Assembly (NCBI GenBank): GCA_946478975.1
Contig: CAMLEO010000212.1
Location: 1 to 12,499 of the forward strand
Source: an uncultured Steroidobacter sp.
GTDB taxonomy: Bacteria > Pseudomonadota > Gammaproteobacteria > Steroidobacterales > Steroidobacteraceae
Direction: 5' to 3'
Length of the DNA: 12,499 bases
Shown in pieces: positions 1 to 7,628 of the stretch. Within the stretch, counting starts at the first letter, position 1. Every line of letters begins with the position of its first letter. A program made the position numbers and the translations under genes. The notes below the pieces were generated by a model. It was not told where the DNA came from. It saw only the letters and a program-made list of their open reading frames with translations, and made no database searches.

Positions 1-102
1 TTCGGCATCACCCGGGAAGGTGCGGTCAAGATGAAGGTATGCGCCCTCAAATTGGGCAATTTCCATCAGCGCCGGAAGAACGAGGATGGAAATGGATTTG
101 TC

Positions 103-2016
103 TTACCACTTTATCAACCCTTCCGCCTTCAATTCCGAAATCACCCGATTGACATGCACCGGCGTCTGATCCGCGACGGCAGCGGCGGGGCCATCTCTAT
201 ATATGTGCGCCTCCCACGCTCCGGCCGCGAGGAAACTCAAGGGAATGTTCACCTGCCGCGACGACTGGTTCGTCATCGCGCCGAGAAACCAGCGCTGCCC
301 GTGTCGGCGAGCGATGACGATGTATTCGCCGATGTTTCCTGCCAACACTCGGGTCTCGTCCCACGTGGTTGGACATTCATCGAAGAAACCGAGCTCAGAC
401 CACTCGCCTTGCGCGTACTTGGCCGGCTTGTCGTACCAATATAGAAACGTCAGCGGGTTGTAGTAGACGACAGCCATCGCGAGCTGATGCGCGTTGGTCG
501 TCTGATTCTTTTCGTGCGCATAGCAGATCGTGTAGTCGATCGGCCCGATCAGGTTGCGAGTGAATGGCAATGTCACATTGTGCCTGGCGGTTGGGAACTG
601 CTCGTTGCCGCGCACGCCCTCCAGCGCAATGTAGTTCGGCAAGGTTCGCTCCAGGCCCGCGGGACGAAGGTTGTCGTGCAGATTGACCAGCAAGCGATGC
701 TCGCCGCATTTCCTGATCACGTCGAACAGCCAGTCGACATCGCTCTGCCGGCCTTCCCAGATGAAGCCGAACTTGATGCCGGCGATTCCCCAGCGCGAGT
801 AGGTTTGCAAAATGTCATCGAGCTGGCGCATGGCGGGCACGCGGTCGACGTACAGGATCACGCCGACATCGCGTTGCTTCGCGTAGTCGACCACCCGCTG
901 GATGTCGAGACCGGCGATGGGCACCGTAGCGTCGCTGGGATCAGTGCCATCGCCGTACCAATGCGCGTCGTACTCAATGTATTCGAGCTTGTGTCGCACG
1001 GCGAAGTCCACGCATGCGATGCCGCCTTCGGTGGTGTTGTCTCGGAACGATCTGATGGCGCGACCGGGACGGATCCAATTCGTTTCTTTCAGCAAGCTCG
1101 GCGTTGCCAATGTTTGGATCAGCGCGGCGCTTTCGATCACATCCGTCGGTCGCTCGCCGACGAGCAGCACTCGCCACGGCGTGTTGAATGGCGCATCGAC
1201 CTGGAAACTATTCTGCGGCGGCGTGCTGCCCGGCCCGGAGTAGCCAGTCGCGCGTCCTGGAAAACGCATCAAGTGCGTGACTAACGTGTCCTGCTCGCCT
1301 GGCGCTGCCAGCAGCGCGAGACGCGGATAATGCAGCCGATCGGACTCCGAGATCACAATCGCGTGCCCGCTCGCAAGCGTCGCAGTTACAGGAATATCTG
1401 CGAGCGGCTCCGGATCGCAGCTTTCGGTCAGCTGTGGATGCGCGATCGGCGCCATGCGATTTGGGGAAGTGACAAAGTATTCACCCTCGTCGCGACTCGC
1501 AAAGACCTGAGCGCCTGGCGGGAGGCGAAAGTGTGTGACTTCACCGCTCAGTTCGAGAGAGCCTTTGCGCAGCCGATAGCGCAGAGCCACGCCTTGATCG
1601 TAGCTGCGCGCGATGATGTCGAACTCGACACCCGCCTTCTCGTCCCTCAAATGAACGGCAAGTTCTTCGCAGCGATCTTTGTATGTGCGCGCGATCCCGT
1701 ACGGCGGATCCCACGCCGTATCGATGGTTTTGTATTCGTGGCCGATGACTCGCGCATCGCGGCCGATGATGTTGCCATCCGCGTCCCGCAATCCGAGCGC
1801 GCTCGGTAACAGGATCGGCACATCGCCGCGCCACACTTCCCACGTGGGATTTCTGTTCGAGGGAAACTCTAGAACGACTTTCAAACGCCGGCCGGGGGAC
1901 ACGACCGGGTAACGGATTGCTTCAGTCACCAACCGCGTGCAGCCGGCGACCAGCGAGGCACCCGCTCCTTTCAGCAACGTACGTCGCGACCAAAAAGAGC
2001 GGGTGTTCTGCGTCAT
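103..2016 (-). CDS. GH97 glycoside hydrolase, Tat-exported lipoprotein (alpha-glucosidase/alpha-galactosidase family)
   Basis: The 637-residue protein matches family GH97, whose members hydrolyse alpha-glucosides (inverting, SusB type) or alpha-galactosides (retaining). The N-terminus has a twin-arginine motif, SRRTLLK (10-16), and a lipobox ending at Cys26 (LVAGC) followed by Thr, so it is probably a Tat-exported lipoprotein, likely in the outer membrane facing the periplasm. Residues ~40-290 would be the N-terminal beta-sandwich, ~310-540 the catalytic barrel and ~550-637 the C-terminal beta domain. Barrel landmarks are GIKFGF (413-418), NLHDNLRPAG (445-454), EGVRGNE (466-472) and LPFTRNLIGPIDYT. 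Glu466 and Glu472 align by spacing with SusB Glu526 (calcium ligand) and Glu532 (general acid). The SusB bases Glu439 and Glu508 appear as Asp391 and Asp448, and Gly417 stands where retaining members have the Asp nucleophile. This favours an inverting mechanism; substrate is unknown. The gene follows the receptor gene by 15 bp and is surely co-transcribed. No strong ribosome binding site precedes the ATG. Confidence 0.93.
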   Translation of the reverse strand: MTQNTRSFWSRRTLLKGAGASLVAGCTRLVTEAIRYPVVSPGRRLKVVLEFPSNRNPTWEVWRGDVPILLPSALGLRDADGNIIGRDARVIGHEYKTIDTAWDPPYGIARTYKDRCEELAVHLRDEKAGVEFDIIARSYDQGVALRYRLRKGSLELSGEVTHFRLPPGAQVFASRDEGEYFVTSPNRMAPIAHPQLTESCDPEPLADIPVTATLASGHAIVISESDRLHYPRLALLAAPGEQDTLVTHLMRFPGRATGYSGPGSTPPQNSFQVDAPFNTPWRVLLVGERPTDVIESAALIQTLATPSLLKETNWIRPGRAIRSFRDNTTEGGIACVDFAVRHKLEYIEYDAHWYGDGTDPSDATVPIAGLDIQRVVDYAKQRDVGVILYVDRVPAMRQLDDILQTYSRWGIAGIKFGFIWEGRQSDVDWLFDVIRKCGEHRLLVNLHDNLRPAGLERTLPNYIALEGVRGNEQFPTARHNVTLPFTRNLIGPIDYTICYAHEKNQTTNAHQLAMAVVYYNPLTFLYWYDKPAKYAQGEWSELGFFDECPTTWDETRVLAGNIGEYIVIARRHGQRWFLGAMTNQSSRQVNIPLSFLAAGAWEAHIYRDGPAAAVADQTPVHVNRVISELKAEGLIKW

Positions 2017-2031
2017 CTAGATTTCAGTACA

Positions 2032-4950
2032 TCAACGATCGAACTTATATCGCACACCGATGCCGAAGATGCGACCGTTCATGTAATGCTGGCGCTCGAA
2101 GTCCGTGGCGAAGGACCCCGGTTCGCCCACATATCGATCCGGCGCTTCGTTGGTCAGGTTGGAAACATTCGCCGACACGCTGAAGTTGTTGCCAATGTCA
2201 TAGCCCAGCGAGAAGTCGTAGATTCCGTAGCCTTCCACATAGCGGCCATCGATCGGGTTGGCGGCGACACCAAACAACACGAAGTCGGAACGATACGTGT
2301 ACACCAGGCGCGCCGAGAAGCGATGGTCCTCATACAAACCCGCGATCGTGTAGCTGTTCTTGGACTGGAACGCCTGCGGCACATCGACCAGCGGACCGTT
2401 GGTCGTGAAGCGCACCGGGTTCTCGGTGTCGACATACGAATAGGAAGCCTGCGCACCGAAGTTGCTCCAGAATCCCGGCAGGCGCGAGAAGAACGCCTGG
2501 CCCGAAAGCTCCACGCCCCGCGCAAAGCCGCTTTCCGCGTTCACCGTATGCGTGACGAAGTATTGCCCATTGCTGCAGCCATTGGGCCCCGTGCCAGTAT
2601 AGGAGGGAAGTCCCGCGACAGCCTCACACTCGGAGATCGCAGTAAAGAAACCATCGATCTCCTTATCAAAGATACCGGCGGCCAGGTAGCCCGTATCGCT
2701 GAAGTACCATTCGAGCGAGAGGTCGTAGCTGTCGGCCGTCAGCGGTTCGAGATCGGGATTGCCGCGAGTGAGGGTGCCGTTGAGGAGGTTGACGGACAGC
2801 GACGGATTCAGGTCGGCAAGGGCCGCGCGCGTCAAACTCTTGCCGTAGCCGAAGCGTAACTGCAACGTATCGGTGATGGAGCCGACGACGTTCAATGAAG
2901 GCAAGTAATCGGTGTGCGTGGATGTCGCGGAACGCGGCGAAATGCCCGGGCCCGGAACGTCTGCAACCATCGCACGGGCCGACAGATCGGCGCGCACTGC
3001 GCGAACACCCAGATTACCTTTGATACGATCTTCGAGGAACGAGAACTCGCCCTGCACATAACCCGCGAGTGTTTCTTCCTCGCTATGCCGACGCTGCAAC
3101 ACATTCTCCGGCAGCGATCCCTGCGCAGCAATGCCCGCCTGCGGGAATAGATTGCGGACGTTGTTGCCAGTCAGGGACGCGGGCGCAAACACGACGTAGC
3201 CACCGGAATAGCCGGCGTCGCCATCCATCCAGTTGGTGGGCGAACGCTGCGTGTTGCCCTGGATCGAGGACAGCAGAATGCCGTTGGAACGATTCGACGT
3301 CAGCGCCAGGCCATCGGTCGTGAGCGGCTTGCCGCTGAAGCTCCAGTTGTTGAAATCTTCTTCCTGAGTCGCCCAGCGCGTGCCGACCTTCAACGCCGTG
3401 AACACCGGCATGTCCAGCTTGAATGTCACATCGAGCGCAGCGGCGAGGCCGTCATCGTCCCACTTCGCGCGATTGCCATTGGCGAAATCGCTCAACATCC
3501 AGGTCGACGTTGCATCCAGCGCCGGGCCGCCGCTGAACGAAATCCGGTGCGGCGACGAAGTCAGGCTGCGAGAAACATCCCACGTCAAACCAGGAGCGGA
3601 CACCGCGTTCACGGCACGGTTGTCGACCTCCTGCGTGGCCGTCACATATGCCAGGTCGAAATGCACATCGAGCTCGTCGCTGGGCTGCCACTTGAAGCCG
3701 GTCGCGTAGATAGTGGTCACGTAGGGATGATCTTCATTACCACCCGTTGTGCTCAAGGTGGAATCCAGGAATGTGCCGCCGTCGAGCCGCTGGCCGGCCA
3801 GCACTTGATTGTCGCCGCCGTTGGCATTGCGATTGGCCAGCGCTTCGGTGAGCGCATAGCCGGACGTGGTGAGCCCTTGCACCGTGCGCGTGTCGTTTGC
3901 GAACAGGAAACGATACTGCTGATGGTACTTGTAATAGTTGTAGTTGGATTCCGCGTAGAGTTCGAGATTCTCGGCGGGCTTCCATTGCACGGCTGCATTG
4001 AAGCCGCGACGCGTACGAAGAATGTCTTCCTCAAACACCGGCGCCTGCTGCGTCGTAGTCGTGATGAGCTGCGCGCGCTCCGCATCCGTTAAAGCCAGGG
4101 GATTCGGCACATCGACCAACTGCCAGACGTCATTGCGTCCCGCGTATGCGGCCGGCCCACCAACGGTGGAATATTCCGCGGAGTCGGCACGGACCGCGCG
4201 CCGAATTGAAGTGCCACCGTTGCCGGGATTCGAATCGGAACGGTTGTGACTTTCCTGCACGTTGGCGGCAACGAGCACGCCGATCTCGCCATCGCCGACG
4301 GCCCAGCGGTTCGAGAACAGGCCGAATACATCCGGCTCGGTGCTATCCACCAGATCGTTGTAGCGCGCGTTGGCCGCGACGCTCGCCGTCATGCCGTCGA
4401 AATCGAACGGCCGGCGGGTGCGAATGTTGATGACGCCGCCGATGCCGCCCTCGATGTGCTCGGCCGCCGGGTTCTTATAAACATCGATGCCGGCGATCAT
4501 GCCCGGGATCGCGCCTTCGATGTTGAATTCGCGCGTGCCCGCGGTGAAGTAGGCTCGATTGTCGACGTGCGACGCCGTCTGGCCGGACAGTCCGCGGATC
4601 GTGAGGCCGCTGCCGTTGCCCACCGGCGATGCGCCTTCGCCGCCGTATCGATAACCCTGCACGCCAGGAATGCGCGTCAATGTTTCGGCGACGTTGGAGT
4701 CCGGCAGCTTGCCGATGTCTTCGGCAGTGATCGAATCGACGACTTCGCTGGCGTCGCGTTTGATTTCCGCCGAGGTGCGCAGGCTTTCCCTGATGCCGGT
4801 GACGACCACCTCCTCGACCTGGTCCGCTACAACATCCTGAACGCTCAGGATGGAGCCGAGCGCGACGCCAACCGACATGAGCGCGGCGGGCGTGTGCCGG
4901 GTCCGCCGCGATCCCCACAGCCCGACCGGGCCGATCCGCTTGTTCGACAT
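2032..4950 (-). CDS. TonB-dependent outer-membrane receptor (Xanthomonas/Caulobacter carbohydrate type)
   Basis: This encodes a 972-residue receptor that would import an oligosaccharide across the outer membrane using TonB energy. A signal peptide spans about 1-42 (basic start, hydrophobic stretch ~22-37, likely cut after VVA). A TonB-box-like VEEVVVTG follows at 45-52. The plug domain contains the typical DIGKLPDSNVAETLTRIPGV (78-97) and an NIRTRRPFDF segment near its end. The rest is barrel, ending in GVRYKFDR with an aromatic residue close to the C-terminus. The layout and plug motifs fit the large TonB receptors that sit in glycan loci of Xanthomonas and Caulobacter without SusD. The reading frame stays open upstream to 5172, but the start at 4950 is chosen because a Shine-Dalgarno AGGGGGA lies 6 nt before it and the signal peptide follows directly; the upstream extension would run through the promoter and operator. 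It is first in an operon with the GH97 gene. The ligand cannot be told from sequence. Confidence 0.95.
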   Translation of the reverse strand: MSNKRIGPVGLWGSRRTRHTPAALMSVGVALGSILSVQDVVADQVEEVVVTGIRESLRTSAEIKRDASEVVDSITAEDIGKLPDSNVAETLTRIPGVQGYRYGGEGASPVGNGSGLTIRGLSGQTASHVDNRAYFTAGTREFNIEGAIPGMIAGIDVYKNPAAEHIEGGIGGVINIRTRRPFDFDGMTASVAANARYNDLVDSTEPDVFGLFSNRWAVGDGEIGVLVAANVQESHNRSDSNPGNGGTSIRRAVRADSAEYSTVGGPAAYAGRNDVWQLVDVPNPLALTDAERAQLITTTTQQAPVFEEDILRTRRGFNAAVQWKPAENLELYAESNYNYYKYHQQYRFLFANDTRTVQGLTTSGYALTEALANRNANGGDNQVLAGQRLDGGTFLDSTLSTTGGNEDHPYVTTIYATGFKWQPSDELDVHFDLAYVTATQEVDNRAVNAVSAPGLTWDVSRSLTSSPHRISFSGGPALDATSTWMLSDFANGNRAKWDDDGLAAALDVTFKLDMPVFTALKVGTRWATQEEDFNNWSFSGKPLTTDGLALTSNRSNGILLSSIQGNTQRSPTNWMDGDAGYSGGYVVFAPASLTGNNVRNLFPQAGIAAQGSLPENVLQRRHSEEETLAGYVQGEFSFLEDRIKGNLGVRAVRADLSARAMVADVPGPGISPRSATSTHTDYLPSLNVVGSITDTLQLRFGYGKSLTRAALADLNPSLSVNLLNGTLTRGNPDLEPLTADSYDLSLEWYFSDTGYLAAGIFDKEIDGFFTAISECEAVAGLPSYTGTGPNGCSNGQYFVTHTVNAESGFARGVELSGQAFFSRLPGFWSNFGAQASYSYVDTENPVRFTTNGPLVDVPQAFQSKNSYTIAGLYEDHRFSARLVYTYRSDFVLFGVAANPIDGRYVEGYGIYDFSLGYDIGNNFSVSANVSNLTNEAPDRYVGEPGSFATDFERQHYMNGRIFGIGVRYKFDR

Positions 4951-4956
4951 ATGCTT

Positions 4957-4963
4957 TCCCCCT
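4957..4963 (-). promoter_or_regulatory. Ribosome binding site of the TonB receptor gene
   Basis: On the minus strand AGGGGGA ends 6 nt before the ATG at 4950. It is the only strong Shine-Dalgarno match among the candidate starts of this frame and decides the start call. Confidence 0.75.
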
Positions 4964-5005
4964 GACGATTCGAGCCGACGACTCGTGCTTCTACTCTTGC
5001 AAATC

Positions 5006-5034
5006 ATGATATCGATATCAGAAATGCGGTGCAA
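5006..5034 (-). promoter_or_regulatory. Predicted sigma70 promoter of the TonB receptor-GH97 operon
   Basis: Read on the minus strand, TTGCAC (5034-5029) is followed after 17 bp by TATCAT (5011-5006). The -10 matches the consensus TATAAT at 5 of 6 positions; the -35 matches only its TTG. The LacI-type palindrome at 5007-5020 covers most of the -10 and part of the spacer, so a bound repressor would block polymerase. The expected transcript start is near 4999, giving a leader of about 50 nt. This is a prediction from pattern and spacing only. Confidence 0.55.
5007..5020. promoter_or_regulatory. Operator 1, probable LacI-family binding site (receptor/regulator divergent region)
   Basis: TGATATCGATATCA is a perfect 14-bp palindrome with a central CG, the usual form of LacI/GalR-family operators. 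The same 14 bp, within a 23-bp identity, recurs at 8567-8580. The site lies 56 bp upstream of the TonB receptor start and 168 bp upstream of the chosen regulator start, between the two divergent genes. Binding by the neighbouring LacI protein is inferred from position, symmetry and recurrence. Confidence 0.8.
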
Positions 5035-5188
5035 GCTGTGGCTATTCCCGATTGGGGAACTGTTTTCGGGCAGTGCCGGTCTCAACGCCGATGTGTTATC
5101 GTTATCTACAGAGTAACCGCATGGATTGGCACAGAATTCCAACCGCGGCATGGCGACACAACGTCGCATCAACAGCCGGAATGTTCAC

Positions 5189-6253
5189 ATGACAGCGAAA
5201 TCGGCCCCGCGCAACGGCGCAAAGAAGCGCTCGAATCGTGCATCGACCATTCATGATGTGGCGGCATTGGCAGGCGTCTCATCGATGACTGCCTCGCGCG
5301 TCGTGAGCGGGTCAGTGCCGGTGCGAGATGCACTGCGCGAGAAAGTCGTCGCGGCAATCAAAGAACTGAACTATCGGCCGAACGTCGCGGCACGCGCTGC
5401 TCGCAGCGGCTCGGCACGCATCGGCATCGTGCTCACCAATCCGAAGTCGAGCATCCTCGGCGAGTTCTTGCTGGGAGCGTATGGCGAGAGCACTCGCCTC
5501 GGCGTTCAGTTACTGGTCGAGCCGGCGATCGAGAATCCCGGCAAGCTGGACGCCCTGCGTCGGCTCGTTCGCAACAACGTCGATGGTGTGATTCTGCCGC
5601 CGCCGCTCGGCGATGCCGCGCCGGCCCTGGCATTACTGCGCAAAGAAAAGATCGCGGGGCTCGCCTTCGCCACGGCGGAATCTCATCCATCCATTCCGTC
5701 GGTGAGCATCGACGACTTCCGAGGCGCGTCGCTCGCCACTCAACATCTGATCGATCTCGGTCACAAGCGCATCGCGTTCGTGCAAGGCGGCGCGCTTCAC
5801 TCTCCGGCGCAACGTCGTGAAGCGGGCTTTCGCGCCACGATGGAGCGCAATGGCCTGCCGATTCGCAGCGGCTGGGTCGTGGCCGGCGATTTCACATTCA
5901 AATCAGGGTTCGAAGCGGCGAGAAAACTCCTGGCGCTCAATCCGCGGCCGACGGCAATCTTTGCCGCGAACGACGACATGGCCGCCGGCGTCATCGCGGT
6001 CGCTCACGGCATGAACTTGAAACTTCCCGATGAGCTCAGCGTCGCGGGCTTCGACGACACGCCGATTGCCGCCACGCTGTGGCCGCCTTTGACGACGATT
6101 CATCAACCGATCGCCACTATGGCGAGCACTGCGGTTCATACCATCACCGATCACATTCGCAAGTCGCGGTCGGGAGAGCCGGCGCCGTTCGTGCATCATC
6201 GAATGGAATGCTCGCTGATCACGCGAGCATCGACGGCTGCTCCGCCTACTTGA
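5189..6253 (+). CDS. LacI/GalR-family transcriptional repressor
   Basis: The 354-residue regulator has the family layout: a DNA-binding domain with helix-turn-helix TIHDVAALAGVSSMTASRVV (20-39), a hinge LNYRPNVAARAARSG (60-74), and a periplasmic-binding-protein-like sugar domain with ARIGIVLTNP, DGVILPPP, SIDDFRGASLATQHLIDLGH, IFAANDDMAAG and LSVAGFDDTPIA. It probably represses the flanking operons through the palindromes at 5007 and 8567 and is released by a sugar from the pathway. In the hinge, Ala71 stands where LacI has Leu56, the residue that wedges into the central CG step. Three in-frame starts exist: TTG 5126, ATG 5150 and ATG 5189. The last is preferred because it gives a normal family length and has a GGA 8 nt upstream; the others add an unconserved basic tail. 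The gene converges on the beta-helix glycosidase gene and their 3' ends overlap by 8 bp. Confidence 0.94.
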   Translation: MTAKSAPRNGAKKRSNRASTIHDVAALAGVSSMTASRVVSGSVPVRDALREKVVAAIKELNYRPNVAARAARSGSARIGIVLTNPKSSILGEFLLGAYGESTRLGVQLLVEPAIENPGKLDALRRLVRNNVDGVILPPPLGDAAPALALLRKEKIAGLAFATAESHPSIPSVSIDDFRGASLATQHLIDLGHKRIAFVQGGALHSPAQRREAGFRATMERNGLPIRSGWVVAGDFTFKSGFEAARKLLALNPRPTAIFAANDDMAAGVIAVAHGMNLKLPDELSVAGFDDTPIAATLWPPLTTIHQPIATMASTAVHTITDHIRKSRSGEPAPFVHHRMECSLITRASTAAPPT

Positions 6254-7628
6254 AGGTGACGCCGTCGACGAACGGGCCGATCTCGAACTCACTCTGCTTC
6301 GGCCCGCTCAGCTTCTTGCCGTCGATCCGCACGTTGTCGAACACGACGTTGCTCACGCGTCGATCTTTGTCATAGCCGGCCAGGATGGACTTGCCGGCCC
6401 AGCCGTGGCCGTCATAAGTGACGTTCTGAAAGATCACGCCGTCGACCGCGCGGCCCGGGCTGAAGCTGTACTTGTCGTTGAATACGACGCGGATGTTGAT
6501 CAGCTTGCCCTCCTCGATGTGATCGATGCGGATGTTCCTGAAGGCGACGTTGCGTACGGTGTTGCTGTCGCCTGCGCTGATCGCCATTGCTCCTTCATAT
6601 TCCGGATCGTCCTCGTCCAGGTTCAGCACGTCGATGTCGTTGAACTCGATGTCAGAAACCAGATTGCCGTCGCCATGCAAGCCCACAAACATCGCGTGTG
6701 CGACGTCCGGCCAGAGCGTGGAATTTCTCACCCGGATCCGCTGCGTGTCGCCTCGCCCTTCCTTGCGCGTCGCATAGATGGCGACGCTATCGTCCGAGGT
6801 GCGAATAAACGCGCGGTCGATATCGACGTCCTGGCAGGCAAATACATTGATGCCATCCGACCACTGACCGTTGCTGAAGGTGCGAATGTCGCTGAAGCGC
6901 ACCTGGTTCGATGAGCTGCACGCGATCGTTCCATGCAGCGGCGTGAGAAAGGTCAGGCCTTCGATGGAGACATTACGCGAGTCATGTACGACCAGCTGAT
7001 CCTTGGGCTGATCGATGATGCCGCGCCCGAGAATGCGAACGTTCTCCACCCCGCGAGTCCTGAAAGTGCCTTGCAGGACCGCGCCGCCGGCGAGATAGAT
7101 CGTCTGCCCCGATTGCACCGGGAAATAATCGCCGCCGTCGGGCGGTACGTGCAGGCCGGGTTCGTAGAACACGACGTTTGGCCCGGGAGCGGGCCGCTCG
7201 ATGGGCGCGCCGGCAAGCACGTGCAGGTTGTGCAGGCGATCGCCGTCGAACTCGACGGACAGGTTCTGCGGCTGGCTGAATCTCAGATGGACGATGCCGT
7301 CCTTCACCGTGTACCTGGTCGTGGGCCGTGCTGGTCGAACTTCCACTCGGGCGAAGTCACCATTGTTCTTGCGGATTGCAACTTCCACCTCGCCGCGAAA
7401 ATCGAACTGCACGACGGTCGCTGCGCTGTTCGTGTCCTGGTCCAATGTGACTTTGTATTCGTACAGATCCCGCCACTCACCACCCGGCTCGCGCACTTTG
7501 ACTGTGAAGTCATCGATGTGATGGCTGTAAAGCAGCTTGCTCGGAATGTCGTATGTGAACAGTTCGGATGCCTGCACATCGACGGCCGCGATAGAGATCA
7601 CGACCAACAGAACGCCCTGCAGCTTCAC
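6246..7628 (-). CDS. Secreted right-handed beta-helix glycosidase, GH28/GH49-like (polygalacturonase-like)
   Basis: The 460-residue protein starts with a Sec signal peptide (hydrophobic ~4-16, likely cut after VQA at 20). Residues ~22-150 look like a small beta-sandwich domain and ~170-460 like a parallel beta-helix with repeated strands such as VENVRILG, VRNVAFRNIRI, VDGVIFQNVTY and VSNVVFDNVRI. Possible catalytic carboxylates lie in SDG (Asp258) and SDD (Asp279, Asp280), at spacing similar to the NTD and DD motifs of GH28; LHG at 317-319 resembles the GHG motif. The canonical RIK is not apparent. GH49 (dextranase/isopullulanase) shares this N-terminal sandwich plus helix architecture, so family and substrate remain open. 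The start is GTG at 7628, with AAAGAGG 7 nt upstream directly before the signal peptide. Its GTGA overlaps the fructokinase stop codon by 4 bp, suggesting translational coupling. It likely acts in the periplasm or outside the cell. Confidence 0.85.
   Translation of the reverse strand: MKLQGVLLVVISIAAVDVQASELFTYDIPSKLLYSHHIDDFTVKVREPGGEWRDLYEYKVTLDQDTNSAATVVQFDFRGEVEVAIRKNNGDFARVEVRPARPTTRYTVKDGIVHLRFSQPQNLSVEFDGDRLHNLHVLAGAPIERPAPGPNVVFYEPGLHVPPDGGDYFPVQSGQTIYLAGGAVLQGTFRTRGVENVRILGRGIIDQPKDQLVVHDSRNVSIEGLTFLTPLHGTIACSSSNQVRFSDIRTFSNGQWSDGINVFACQDVDIDRAFIRTSDDSVAIYATRKEGRGDTQRIRVRNSTLWPDVAHAMFVGLHGDGNLVSDIEFNDIDVLNLDEDDPEYEGAMAISAGDSNTVRNVAFRNIRIDHIEEGKLINIRVVFNDKYSFSPGRAVDGVIFQNVTYDGHGWAGKSILAGYDKDRRVSNVVFDNVRIDGKKLSGPKQSEFEIGPFVDGVTFK

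Noticed and set aside
1..102. Possible start of another minus-strand gene after GH97 (ATG at 66, frame open to the window edge, first residues MEIAQFEGAYLHLD).
   Set aside because: Only 22 codons are visible, with no strong ribosome binding site and no recognisable motif. It could be a third gene of the operon, but the sequence here cannot support it.
487..1284. Long plus-strand open frame opposite the GH97 gene.
   Set aside because: It mirrors the codon pattern of the strongly supported GH97 gene and shows no family motifs.
4246..4965. Plus-strand open frame opposite the 5' part of the TonB receptor gene.
   Set aside because: The receptor signal peptide and plug motifs are unmistakable on the other strand; this frame has no recognisable features.
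4951..5172. N-terminal extension of the TonB receptor frame to 5172.
   Set aside because: It would place 74 residues before a normal signal peptide and run through the predicted promoter and operator. The start at 4950 has a strong ribosome binding site.
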